From Microbacterium lemovicicum (GTDB taxonomy: Bacteria > Actinomycetota > Actinomycetes > Actinomycetales > Microbacteriaceae), in NCBI RefSeq assembly GCF_003991875.1, contig NZ_CP031423.1, positions 2,356,001-2,420,000 on the forward strand: DNA of 64,000 nt. Direction: 5' to 3'. The stretch's first letter is position 1; every line of letters starts with the position of its first letter. Below the pieces are notes generated by a model, which ran no database searches, was not told the origin of the DNA, and worked only from the letters and a program-made list of their open reading frames with translations. The position numbers were made by a program, and so were the translations under genes. This document shows positions 36,037 to 43,926 of the stretch, piece after piece.

Positions 36037-36882
36037 CTATGCCGTGGGGATCGCGATGATCGGGTCGGTCGAGGGAACCCCGGTCGGCGAACCGCCGGCG
36101 GGCTCGACCGTGACGGCGATGACGTCGCCTTCCTGCATCGCGCCGTTCAGGACCGCCGTGGCGTCGCCGTCAGGACCAGGCGTGAAGACACCGGCCGCGA
36201 CAGGGGTGTCGCCACGGACGAACCACATCTCGAAGGCCTCCTGCGGCGCGAGCGCCGGCAGTCCATCGGAGACGAGGACCGTCTTGCCCAGCTCGGACGA
36301 CCAGTGCACGGTGGCCGATCCGCCGCCGTCGAGGGCGATGGAGGCGACCTGCGCGTCGGGCGCGGACTGGATCTGGTCGAGGGCGACCACCGATACCGGC
36401 TTGTTGACCTGCTCGCTGATCAGCACGGCCCCGAAGCCGAGGCCGAGAAGCAGGACGAACGACGCGGCGAGGGCGAAGATGCCCCGCGTCCAGTTGCGGC
36501 GCGCGATGGTCTGCACCGTGTTGGTGTCAGGGGCGGGGTCTGGTGTCGTGCCGTCCTCGCGCGAACCGGGAGGCAGGAGCGCGGCGTCGGCGGCCGAGAT
36601 GCCCGGGACGGGAGGCGTCGATGCCTCAGCGTACGGTGCGTCCGGGTCGCCCCCCGAGGCGAGCGCCGCCACCCGGCGGAGCACCTCGGAGCGCGCGGTG
36701 AGAGGCGGAGAGACATCGGCCACGCCTTCGGCGAGGAACGCGACGACTTCCTGGTCGGAGCGCAGCTGCGCGTCCCACTCCTGGTGCGCGGCAAGTGCGT
36801 CGACGAACGTCTGCTCGTCCTCGGACGACAGAGCGTTCAGGGCATGGCCTGCTGCCAGCTCGGCGAAGTCCTTCTCGTTCAT
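36037..36882 (-). CDS. rskA: Anti-sigma factor RskA
   Basis: Membrane anti-sigma factor that holds SigK inactive. The 281-aa protein has a cytoplasmic sigma-binding domain (1-75, AELAAGHALNALSSEDEQTF), a Pro-rich linker, one membrane helix (about 134-156) and an extracytoplasmic RskA domain (about 165-281) with a beta fold. There is no HXXXCXXC zinc motif. Its start overlaps the sigK stop by 4 bp. Regulated proteolysis of such proteins releases the sigma factor (family knowledge). Confidence 0.92.
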   Translation of the reverse strand: MNEKDFAELAAGHALNALSSEDEQTFVDALAAHQEWDAQLRSDQEVVAFLAEGVADVSPPLTARSEVLRRVAALASGGDPDAPYAEASTPPVPGISAADAALLPPGSREDGTTPDPAPDTNTVQTIARRNWTRGIFALAASFVLLLGLGFGAVLISEQVNKPVSVVALDQIQSAPDAQVASIALDGGGSATVHWSSELGKTVLVSDGLPALAPQEAFEMWFVRGDTPVAAGVFTPGPDGDATAVLNGAMQEGDVIAVTVEPAGGSPTGVPSTDPIIAIPTA

Positions 36883-37469
36883 GTCGTCACCCCCATTTCC
36901 GTGCGCAGCCGTGTCAGTCCGTCACGCATCCGTGTCTTGATGGTCCCCAGCGGTGCTCCGACCAGAGCAGCGATCTCGCTCTGGCTGTAGCCGCCGTAGT
37001 ACGCGAGCGTGAGTGCCTCACGCTGCGCTTCCGGCAGGGTAGCGAGGGCCCGTACGACCCTTCGACCCTCGATTTTCAGTTCTACGTGTTCTGCAACACG
37101 ATCGTGGGGAACATCCATGTCGCGGAAGCCCGCTTTGACGTCCCTATCCGTGCTCGCCTGTGACGACCGCACGCGGTCGACAGCCCGACGATGGGCGATC
37201 GTGAGAATCCACGATCTGCCTTGACCTCTGTTCGGAGCGAACTTCCCGGCGGATTGCCACACTTCGAGGAACACCTCTTGCAGCACTTCCTCGCTCTGCG
37301 ACCGATCGACGAGAACGCGGAGGATGAGTCCGAAGACGCGCGGGGAGAGCAGGTCGTAGAGCCGGGCGAAGGCGCCCTGGTCGCCCTGCGTGACACGCTG
37401 CAGCAGCTCCCCGACATGGTCGACCGGAGGCGAGCCGGTGTCGGGCACGTCCACCCCGTCGATGACCAT
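36879..37469 (-). CDS. sigK: ECF sigma factor SigK
   Basis: A 196-aa extracytoplasmic-function sigma factor. Region 2 is about residues 28-95 (FARLYDLLSPRVFGLILRVL; SEEVLQEVFLEVWQ), region 4 about 135-190 (LPEAQREALTLAYYGGYSQSEIAALVGAPLGTIKTRM). It is co-translated with rskA and divergent from an MPT83-like fasciclin gene, the known target class of SigK in mycobacteria. A CCGAATC element 31-40 bp upstream on its strand may be part of its own promoter, but no good -35 was found. Confidence 0.94.
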   Translation of the reverse strand: MVIDGVDVPDTGSPPVDHVGELLQRVTQGDQGAFARLYDLLSPRVFGLILRVLVDRSQSEEVLQEVFLEVWQSAGKFAPNRGQGRSWILTIAHRRAVDRVRSSQASTDRDVKAGFRDMDVPHDRVAEHVELKIEGRRVVRALATLPEAQREALTLAYYGGYSQSEIAALVGAPLGTIKTRMRDGLTRLRTEMGVTT

Positions 37470-37575
37470 TCCTCCAGCATGCCTTAAGAGGAGGGGGGTT
37501 GCCGATTCGGCGCGGGCGGTTGACGAAGCGCGAGAGGGGCCGGCGAAGACTTTCCTGAAGAAATGTCGATCCGGC

Positions 37576-37602
37576 CCATCCGATTCCCACCAGGTTCCGA
37601 AG
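37576..37602 (+). promoter_or_regulatory. SigK-type promoter of the fasciclin gene
   Basis: CCATCC (37576-37581), a 15-bp spacer, then CCGAAG (37597-37602). The M. tuberculosis SigK consensus recalled from the literature is CCATCC with a 16-17 bp spacer and CCGAAT, so this is a near match. It lies 89 bp before the fasciclin start codon. Confidence 0.5.
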
Positions 37603-37690
37603 AGCTGTCAGACCGACACCGAACGCCGGTTACCCCCGCACCGGGGTTCTGACTCAACAGCGATCCTCGGGATCGCACAGGAGGAACGAA

Positions 37691-38362
37691 ATGTCACGCA
37701 ACACTCGCCTCACCGCAGGCATCTCCCTCGCATTCGCTGCCGCCATCGCGCTCAGCGGCTGTGCAGGCGGCGCCGGCTCCACCACCGCCGAGACGATGGC
37801 GCCGACCACGGCCCCCTCGCAGTCCAGCATGCCGTCGGCCTCGTCGTCGGCCATGGACCCGGCCTCCGACCTCGTCGGCGCCGGTTGCGCCGACTACGCC
37901 GCTGCCGTTCCGTCCGGCGCCGGTTCCGTCGAGGGCATGTCGGCTGACCCCGTCGCCACCGCCGCGTCGAACAACCCGCTGCTCAAGACGCTCACCGCTG
38001 CGGTCAGCGGCCAGCTCAACCCCGACGTCGACCTGGTCGACACGCTGAACGGTGGAGAGTTCACCGTCTTCGCGCCGGTCGACACGGCCTTCGAGAAGAT
38101 CGATCCCGCCACCATCGAGGCCCTCAAGACCGACAGCGCCACGCTGTCGTCGATCCTCACCTACCACGTGGTCCCCGGCCAGATCGCACCTGACGAGATC
38201 GATGGCACGCACGCCACGGTCAACGGCGCCGACCTCGAGGTCACCGGAAGCGGCGACAACATCATGGTCAACGGCCAGTCCGCTGTCATCTGCGGTGGCG
38301 TCAAGACCGCCAACGCGACCGTGTACCTCATCGACACGGTGCTCATGCCCCCGGCTGCCTAA
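37691..38362 (+). CDS. Fasciclin-domain lipoprotein (MPT70/MPT83 family)
   Basis: A 223-aa secreted lipoprotein: signal peptide with lipobox IALSGCAG, a Ser/Ala/Thr linker (25-58), then one FAS1 domain (about 75-222). Signature segments are [39 protein letters not shown] and [20 protein letters not shown], all closely matching mycobacterial MPT83/MPT70. Two cysteines (GAGCADY and VICGGV) probably form the conserved disulfide. It is divergent from sigK-rskA and carries a SigK-like promoter; AGGAGGAACGAA precedes the ATG. Confidence 0.95.
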   Translation: MSRNTRLTAGISLAFAAAIALSGCAGGAGSTTAETMAPTTAPSQSSMPSASSSAMDPASDLVGAGCADYAAAVPSGAGSVEGMSADPVATAASNNPLLKTLTAAVSGQLNPDVDLVDTLNGGEFTVFAPVDTAFEKIDPATIEALKTDSATLSSILTYHVVPGQIAPDEIDGTHATVNGADLEVTGSGDNIMVNGQSAVICGGVKTANATVYLIDTVLMPPAA

Positions 38363-38410
38363 GTCGGAATACATCCCGTGCAGGGGGTTCTGACGGGATG
38401 AACGGCGGAG

Positions 38411-38446
38411 AGACCGTCGATGCCTTCGGGCGTCGACGGTCTTTTC
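38411..38446 (+). terminator. Intrinsic terminator after the fasciclin gene
   Basis: A 14-bp stem, AGACCGTCGATGCC with one G-T wobble, a stable TTCG loop, and TTTTCGCTTTT directly after it. This is the only classical T-tract terminator in the window. Confidence 0.92.
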
Positions 38447-38515
38447 GCTTTTGCGCGCCTGCGCGTGGCCTCGTGCCGTGGGGATGCTGCGGCCCCGGGT
38501 AGGCTGGAACGGCAG

Positions 38516-38588
38516 GGGCCTCTAGCTCAGTCGGTAGAGCATCGGACTTTTAATCCGCGGGTCGTGGGTTCGAGCCCCACGGGGCCCA
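38516..38588 (+). tRNA. tRNA-Lys (TTT)
   Basis: Acceptor GGGCCTC pairs with GGGGCCC (one G-T), D arm CTCAGTCGGTAGAG, anticodon loop CTTTTAA (TTT), T arm GTGGGTTCGAGCCCCAC. Discriminator A; CCA is not encoded. Confidence 0.96.
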
Positions 38589-38691
38589 CAATCATTCCTC
38601 GCCGGTGTGACAACACCCGAGCCCGGGGGAAGTCCCGTGACCGAATTCGACCTCTTCCACCGTGGGCGCCTTCAGGTGGATCACCGTATTC

Positions 38692-39261
38692 TCACCGAGC
38701 ACCACCGGCGTCACCAACGTCGCGCGCGAACGCCTTCACGATCGCCTTGCAGAAAGCGGGCAGATCCGCGGGAGACCTGCTGGTGATGAGGTTGCCGTCG
38801 ATGACAACCTCTTCGTCGATCACGGTGGCGCCGGCGTTGCGCAGGTCGGTGCGGATGCTGGGGAACGAGGTCAGGGTGCGGCCGGCGACCACGCCCGCTT
38901 CCAGCAGCGTCCACGGACCGTGGCAGATCGAAGCGACGGGTTTGCCGGACGCCACGAAGTCCCGCACGAAGGCGACCGCTGTCCGGTCGACCCGCAGCTT
39001 GTCGGGATTGACTGTTCCGCCCGGCAGCAGCAGCGCGTCGTAGTCCTCGACGTCAGCGGAACTCACCAGCGCGTCGACGTCGAACGTGCCGGACGCATCA
39101 AGGTCGTTGTTGCGCGCCTGGATCTGACCGTCGTGCAGCGAGAGCAGTTCGGTGACCGCGCCGGCCCGGTCCAGGGCCTGCCGGGGTTGTTCCAGTTCCA
39201 CGCGTTCCACACCGTCTGCGGCCAAGATGGCGACGCGCTTGCCGTTCAGTTCGTTTGCCAT
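38692..39261 (-). CDS. DJ-1/PfpI family protein
   Basis: A 189-aa protein of the YhbO/YraA/PfpI group, stress proteins proposed to act as deglycases or glyoxalases. The nucleophile elbow is SICHGPWTL with the Cys-His pair, and the acidic residue is in DGVERVELEQP. Length is normal. It is isolated on the minus strand after tRNA-Lys. The natural reaction is debated for the family. Confidence 0.92.
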   Translation of the reverse strand: MANELNGKRVAILAADGVERVELEQPRQALDRAGAVTELLSLHDGQIQARNNDLDASGTFDVDALVSSADVEDYDALLLPGGTVNPDKLRVDRTAVAFVRDFVASGKPVASICHGPWTLLEAGVVAGRTLTSFPSIRTDLRNAGATVIDEEVVIDGNLITSRSPADLPAFCKAIVKAFARDVGDAGGAR

Positions 39262-39551
39262 GATTTCTCCGTTGTTCGTTCAGAGGACGGCCGCAGGTGA
39301 GCGCGACCGGAGGGTGCGGGGCTCGTGCGGGCGGGACGGCGGGCGGTGAATTCACGCGCCGGGCCGCCGCACCAGCACCGTCACGAGAACCTGCCTGTCT
39401 CTCTCATGCCAGTACACACCGCCCCCACCCTGCGGCACAGCGGTAGAACGACCGATAAGCCGGTTCGAGCTGCAGGCTTGCGGTAGCTGATGCGGTATGA
39501 CAGCTTGCCTGTCGTCGACGTGTACGCGTAATGCTGCCCATGACTGACTCC

Positions 39552-39982
39552 CTACGTCTCGGGACCGCGGACGGATGCGAGGAACTCCTGGTGCTCCTTT
39601 TCGCTGATGTCCGGCTCGATCCCCAGTGCCTCGATCAGGCCGAGGGAGATCCTGCGCACCTCACCCTGCTCCACGGTCTCGGTCAGGTGCCTTGCGGAGC
39701 GCGCGCGACCCAGTTGGTGGCCGTGCGCAGTATGAGGTCGAGCGTCTCAGCGATGGCCTCCGCGGGCTTGTCGTCGGAGAGCTCGGCGACCCGGTAGACC
39801 AGCGCGGTGAGCAGGAGGGTGTCGGGGTGCCTCAGGTCGAACGAGACGGGCTTCGCCAGACGGTTGCTCCGGCGCCTGTCGCGCAGCATCCACACGGGGA
39901 AGGTCCACACCGGCAATGCTTCCCGCACGGCCGAACGGACGATGGCATGTACACGGACGGTGCGGAGAAACGCGGCGCCCAC
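39552..39982 (-). pseudogene. Frameshifted gene of unknown function
   Basis: Two frames read as one protein of about 140 aa. The first (GTG at 39982) runs through RLAKPVSFDLRHPDTLLLTA to TNWVAR, then hits a stop. The other frame continues ARHLTETVEQGEVRRISLGL to GIEPDISEKEHQEFLASVRGPET and a TAG at 39552. The switch coincides with a GC dinucleotide tract (39699-39707); removing one GC unit restores a single frame. It may be an inactivated gene, a phase-variable gene or a sequencing error. I do not recognise the family. Confidence 0.62.
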
Positions 39983-40199
39983 TCCGAGCGGGAGATTCCC
40001 CCGGTCGATCCCGAACGAGGCGCATTGTTCGCGGACATGTCACAGGTAGGCACGAGGGTGTGGAAGCTGCTCGCCAGTGAGGTTCGCTGATCGGTGTGAT
40101 GTGCGCCGGCCCGACGCCCGAAAGGGGATGGCTGTTTTCGGACGACCGCTGTCGCAATGGACTGTGTCTGAGGCCCTTACGCGCCCGCAGGATGGAGGC

Positions 40200-40832
40200 A
40201 TGCGTATCGCAGACTTCCCTGTGCCCGACACTCTTGCCGCCCGGGGTGCCCTTGAGCTCGCCACGCAGTACCAGTCCCCCGCTCTCACGGCTCACGCGCT
40301 GCGCTCTTGGCTCTGGGCCGAGGCCTTCGCGCAGGTCGACGGGATCAGCGACATAGACCACGAGTTGCTGTACGTGTCTGCCGTCCTGCACGACATCGGC
40401 ACCGTGGCGGAGTTCGATAACCACAGGATCTCCTACGAGCACGCCGGCGGGCACGTCGGTGTCGCGCTTACCGCGGGAGCAGGGTGGCCCGCACACCGGC
40501 GCGATCGGGTGCTCGAGGTGATCGTGCGCCACAACTGGCCCCGCGTCGAGCCGACGGTGGACGCCGAGGGCTACCTGCTCGAGATCGCCACAGGTCTGGA
40601 CATCTCCGGCGCAAGGCCAGATGCCCTACCGGTGGACTTCCGGCGCGAGGTGCTCGCTGTTCACCCCCGAGGAATGCTCGCCGCACAGTTCGGCTCGTGC
40701 GTGAGCGACCAGGCAGCGCGCAAGCCCGATACGGCCGCGAAGCGACTGATCGATGGCGGCCTCATCGACAAGCTCACGGCGAACCCCCTCGAACGTCTGG
40801 GCGGACTCGAGCAGCATCCGTATCAGCACTGA
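40200..40832 (+). CDS. HD-domain hydrolase, cyanamide hydratase type
   Basis: A 210-aa HD-superfamily protein. The metal-binding signature is H...HD...D: TAHALRSWLWAEAFAQ, SAVLHDIGTVAEF and HAGGHVGVAL with later HNWPRVEP. It resembles the DDI/cyanamide hydratase group, which hydrates cyanamide to urea in fungi; bacterial members have varied or unknown substrates. ATG preceded by GCAGGATGGAGG. It stands alone, divergent from the frameshifted gene. Confidence 0.85.
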   Translation: MRIADFPVPDTLAARGALELATQYQSPALTAHALRSWLWAEAFAQVDGISDIDHELLYVSAVLHDIGTVAEFDNHRISYEHAGGHVGVALTAGAGWPAHRRDRVLEVIVRHNWPRVEPTVDAEGYLLEIATGLDISGARPDALPVDFRREVLAVHPRGMLAAQFGSCVSDQAARKPDTAAKRLIDGGLIDKLTANPLERLGGLEQHPYQH

Positions 40833-40983
40833 CGGAGAGCGGACAGCGACTCTGTCGGTGCCACCGGAACGGCACTGTCGGCTGAGTGGCCTTCTCGGCA
40901 CTGTTCTCTCCTTCAACGGGTGCACCTCCACTCCGGAACCCGTCTCGCGTGGTCTACTGAGCGTGATTCGGGGGGATGCGAAC

Positions 40984-41823
40984 ATGGACACCACTGTCGA
41001 ACGGTCAAGTTGGGCTCGCTTCTGGGACCACGGGAGATGGTGGAAGGCGCTGATCCTCGCGGTCGGCTACCTCGCGATCTACGAGCCGGCCTCCCTGCTC
41101 ATGGCACCGTTCCTACCCTTCATCGGGAACGAGAGCTCGACGAGCTACGTCGTCGTGCTCATCGTGGTCCCGGTCGTGATCGGCGCCCTCGTCCTGGTCG
41201 GCTTCGGCGCGAGCGTCGGCTGGCTGCGGAGCACGTTCGAGCGACAGCCCATCCGCGGGCACGGCTGGATGTGGATCGCCGTCGTGGTCGTGCTGCTGTT
41301 CAACGTGCTGCGGTTCGCGAGCATCGACTACTCCGCGACAGGGTTCGACTGGGTTGCCGCGTGGCTGCTCGCCGGACTCGTCATCGGCTTCTCCGAGGAG
41401 CTCCTCACCCGCGGCTACGTCGTGCGGATCATGCGCTCCTCCGGTCGCTCCGAGATAGCTGTCGGCCTGGCCTCGGCAGCGCTGTTCGCTCTGCTGCACG
41501 CGAGCAACCTCTTCGTCGGCCAACCACTCCTGCCCACGCTGCTGCAGATTCTCTACACGTTCTTCTTCGGCTTCTGCATGTACCTGGCGCTCCGCGTGAC
41601 GCGCACGATCCTCGCGCCGATCCTCCTGCACGCCAGCACCGACCCCAGCATCTTCATGCAGGGCATCCACCCGGGAACGGGCACCCTCGCGACCTTCGCC
41701 CAACTCGGGAACATCGTCGTCGTGCTCGTCGGAGCAGTCCTCCTCGTGGTCTTCCTTCTCAGCGAACGCCGAGCCGGGCACCGCGACCGCGCGGCGCAGC
41801 AGGGACCCGCGGGCGTCGCATGA
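40984..41823 (+). CDS. CPBP family intramembrane metalloprotease
   Basis: A 279-aa membrane protein with seven to eight hydrophobic segments. The CPBP/Abi motifs are present: EEXXXR as FSEELLTRGYVVRI, FXXXH as LFALLHASN, and HXXXN/D-like LLHASTDPS. Such proteases (type II CAAX-like) act in prenyl-protein processing, bacteriocin self-immunity or signalling; no bacteriocin gene is nearby. The ATG follows a GGGGGATGCGAAC ribosome-site-like sequence. Confidence 0.9.
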   Translation: MDTTVERSSWARFWDHGRWWKALILAVGYLAIYEPASLLMAPFLPFIGNESSTSYVVVLIVVPVVIGALVLVGFGASVGWLRSTFERQPIRGHGWMWIAVVVVLLFNVLRFASIDYSATGFDWVAAWLLAGLVIGFSEELLTRGYVVRIMRSSGRSEIAVGLASAALFALLHASNLFVGQPLLPTLLQILYTFFFGFCMYLALRVTRTILAPILLHASTDPSIFMQGIHPGTGTLATFAQLGNIVVVLVGAVLLVVFLLSERRAGHRDRAAQQGPAGVA

Positions 41824-41895
41824 CGGAGTCGGCTGGCCGCTCGCCGATCCCCTAGCGGACGCAGGCCGCGCAACGAGCAGAGATACTCTTTCCGG

Positions 41896-42288
41896 ATGTC
41901 GTCCCCATCCATGCCCCACGAAACCGTCGATGCTGCCGAGGATCGATTGCTCGACGTGATGCGCGCAAGTGACGTCGATGCGCTTGGTCAACTGCTCGCA
42001 CCCGAGCTGATCTTCACGACACCCGAAGGCTCGATCATCAGCCGGGACGAAGATCTCGGAGCACATTCGTCGGGCACAACGAAGTTCGAGTCGATTGCTG
42101 AGATCAGTCGCAGCACGCTGGCCTTTGCCGGCGGCGCCCAGACCAGGTCCGTCGTAGACGTCGTTGTGATCGACCACGGCAAACGGATTGAGGCTCGGCT
42201 TCGATACGTCCGCGCATGGCAACGAATCGCCGGGCGCTGGATGGTTGTCTCCGGAAGCGCAACACTCGCACCCGCACCGAACGCCTGA
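41896..42288 (+). CDS. NTF2-like / DUF4440 family protein
   Basis: A 130-aa SnoaL/NTF2-like cone-shaped domain. It begins SSPSMPHETVDAAEDRLLDVM; the pattern LGQLLAPELIFTTPEGSIISRDEDL followed by RYVRAWQRIAGRWMVVSGSATLAP is typical of DUF4440. Possibly an enzyme or binding domain for a small molecule. A start six codons later (MPHE) is possible. No partner gene is evident. Confidence 0.85.
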   Translation: MSSPSMPHETVDAAEDRLLDVMRASDVDALGQLLAPELIFTTPEGSIISRDEDLGAHSSGTTKFESIAEISRSTLAFAGGAQTRSVVDVVVIDHGKRIEARLRYVRAWQRIAGRWMVVSGSATLAPAPNA

Positions 42289-42335
42289 TCGTTCCGGTAA
42301 AGGATCCGGCTTGGGGACTGCGCTGCCTGCTTTCG

Positions 42336-42515
42336 CTAGTCGCGATGAATAGGCAGCAAACGATCCTCGGAGAGCTGCCTCGAGTAAGACAGCATGCCGT
42401 GAGTGATGGCCAGTCGAATGACCAGATAGATGATCAGCAAGTTCAGAACTAGCCCTAGCAGACCCACCGCGATGGTGAATACCCACGTCATCGGATCATC
42501 CAGCGGCAAGAACAT
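42336..42515 (-). CDS. Small membrane protein (59 aa)
   Basis: A 59-aa open frame starting MFLPLDDPMTWVFTIAVGLL. One long hydrophobic helix (about 11-36) is followed by a charged tail (SYSRQLSEDRLLPIHRD). GAGG lies just before the ATG. It resembles the many short single-helix proteins of Microbacteriaceae; function unknown. Confidence 0.6.
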   Translation of the reverse strand: MFLPLDDPMTWVFTIAVGLLGLVLNLLIIYLVIRLAITHGMLSYSRQLSEDRLLPIHRD

Positions 42516-42723
42516 GCCTCGACGCTAGCCCGCGGCATCCACGCATCCTCGCTCTACCGATGTTTCGTCGGCGATGGCGGCTATCCCGTCCGAAAGTGAA
42601 GCCATGCCCGCAAAATTTCTCGAGCATCCAACGACCGGTCGCGGATCCTTCTGCGGGCGGCTTCGCCGCGTATGGATTTCATGAGCGCTTCCCCCGCGCT
42701 TCACAGCGGCGGATCGGTGCTTT

Positions 42724-43515
42724 CTATGAGCGCAGCCCGCGGACGAGTGCTTCCGCGAACGCAGGATGGTGACGTGCTGTGGTGTGATCGCCGTTGACCA
42801 CGATCAGGCGGCCGTGGCGCAGCGCATCCGCCAGCAGCGCTGGCCGCCCTGCTAGCGCATCGCCGTCGCCGGCGATCACCGTGACGGGCTGATCGATCTT
42901 GCTGAGCTCCATGTCATCGCGGTGCATGGCGTCCGCGACCGCGGCCAGTACGAGCGGGTCGCCGCCGCCAGCGAGCACGATCTCGCGTAGCCTCGCGCGG
43001 GCTGGGTCGACGCCGTGATCCCCGTCCGCGGCTCGGAAGGCGCGTGCGAGCTCATCGGCTTTGAAAACTCGCTGGTCCACGCCGCCGCATTCCACGACGC
43101 CCGCCCCGACCCCTCCCACGACGACGTTGCGCACCCTGCGGTCGGCTGCCGCAAGCAGCAGCACCGCAACCGCGCCCATCGAATACCCGGCGACATCCAC
43201 CTCGTCGACGCCGAGCTGATCGATCAGTGCGGCCAGATCCTGTGCCATCCGGGGCTCACCGTACTGCGCGCCCCGAGGAGAATCGGACAGTCCGTGGCCT
43301 CTGGCATCCACTGTCACAACGTCGCGGCCGTCGGCGACCAGCGCAGCGACGAGCCCGGAGTCGACCCACTCGCTGACGGACTCCCCGGCGAACCCGTGCT
43401 GCAGAACGACGGGAAGACCGGCTCGCGTTCCGAATCGCCTGACAGCCAGTTCGAGCCCGTCGTCCACGCGCACATGCGTCATCTCGGACGGCAGGCGAGG
43501 TTCCGAAGAAAGCAC
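42724..43515 (-). CDS. Alpha/beta hydrolase
   Basis: A 263-aa alpha/beta hydrolase. The oxyanion segment is LQHGFAGE, the nucleophile elbow is VAGYSMGAVAVL (GYSMG), and the catalytic His is probably in NGDHTTARHHPAF; the acid is in IAGDGDALAGR. Substrate cannot be told; esterase or C-C hydrolase are both possible. Minus strand, isolated. Confidence 0.88.
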   Translation of the reverse strand: MLSSEPRLPSEMTHVRVDDGLELAVRRFGTRAGLPVVLQHGFAGESVSEWVDSGLVAALVADGRDVVTVDARGHGLSDSPRGAQYGEPRMAQDLAALIDQLGVDEVDVAGYSMGAVAVLLLAAADRRVRNVVVGGVGAGVVECGGVDQRVFKADELARAFRAADGDHGVDPARARLREIVLAGGGDPLVLAAVADAMHRDDMELSKIDQPVTVIAGDGDALAGRPALLADALRHGRLIVVNGDHTTARHHPAFAEALVRGLRS

Positions 43516-43857
43516 GACCGGAAGATATCACCGCCGACCGGCATCTAGCCGCTCGAACAGACTCCGGAGCATCAGCACAACCGTGTATAGCGGGTTTGTC
43601 GATCACATGTAGAGACAGCGAACCGTTGCTGACCCAGCTCCCGCGGGCGATGCTCGATCGTGGCCACCGCTGTCCCACTAGCGGATCCCGTTGCAGGCGG
43701 AGTCTTCCGCGGACCTGCGAGAAAGGCTGGGGAACCGTGACGTCACCCACGTGAGAAGTAGCCGCTTGCGTGTCGCGCACGTCAAGGTGAACAGACGCTG
43801 CCGGTCTAGATGAGGGCGAAGGCGAGTAGGGCGGCCGCGCCGGTCGACGAACGACAG
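43516..43857. other. Gap upstream of the hydrolase gene
   Basis: No convincing gene. GC is lower than the surroundings and frames on both strands are short. A promoter-like TCGACA...TATACACGG on the minus strand (about 43578-43606) probably serves the hydrolase gene. Coding character seems eroded, so it may be degraded sequence. Confidence 0.5.
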
Positions 43858-43913
43858 CCCCCGTGCCGCCGGTGTCATGGAATCAAAATTCCCATGATGA
43901 GACGGCACGGGGG
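43858..43913 (-). terminator. Long inverted repeat after the surface-protein gene
   Basis: Perfect 11-bp arms CCCCCGTGCCG and CGGCACGGGGG enclose 34 bases that themselves pair (TCATGGAAT with ATTCCCATGA, one bulge). It ends 13 bases past the surface-protein stop codon and is probably its terminator. Confidence 0.7.
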
Positions 43914-43926
43914 TGGAAGCGCCCCG

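Noticed and set aside
43858..43913. Insertion-sequence end
   Set aside because: The arms enclose only 34 bases, no transposase is next to them and no target duplication was seen. Position right after a stop codon fits a terminator.
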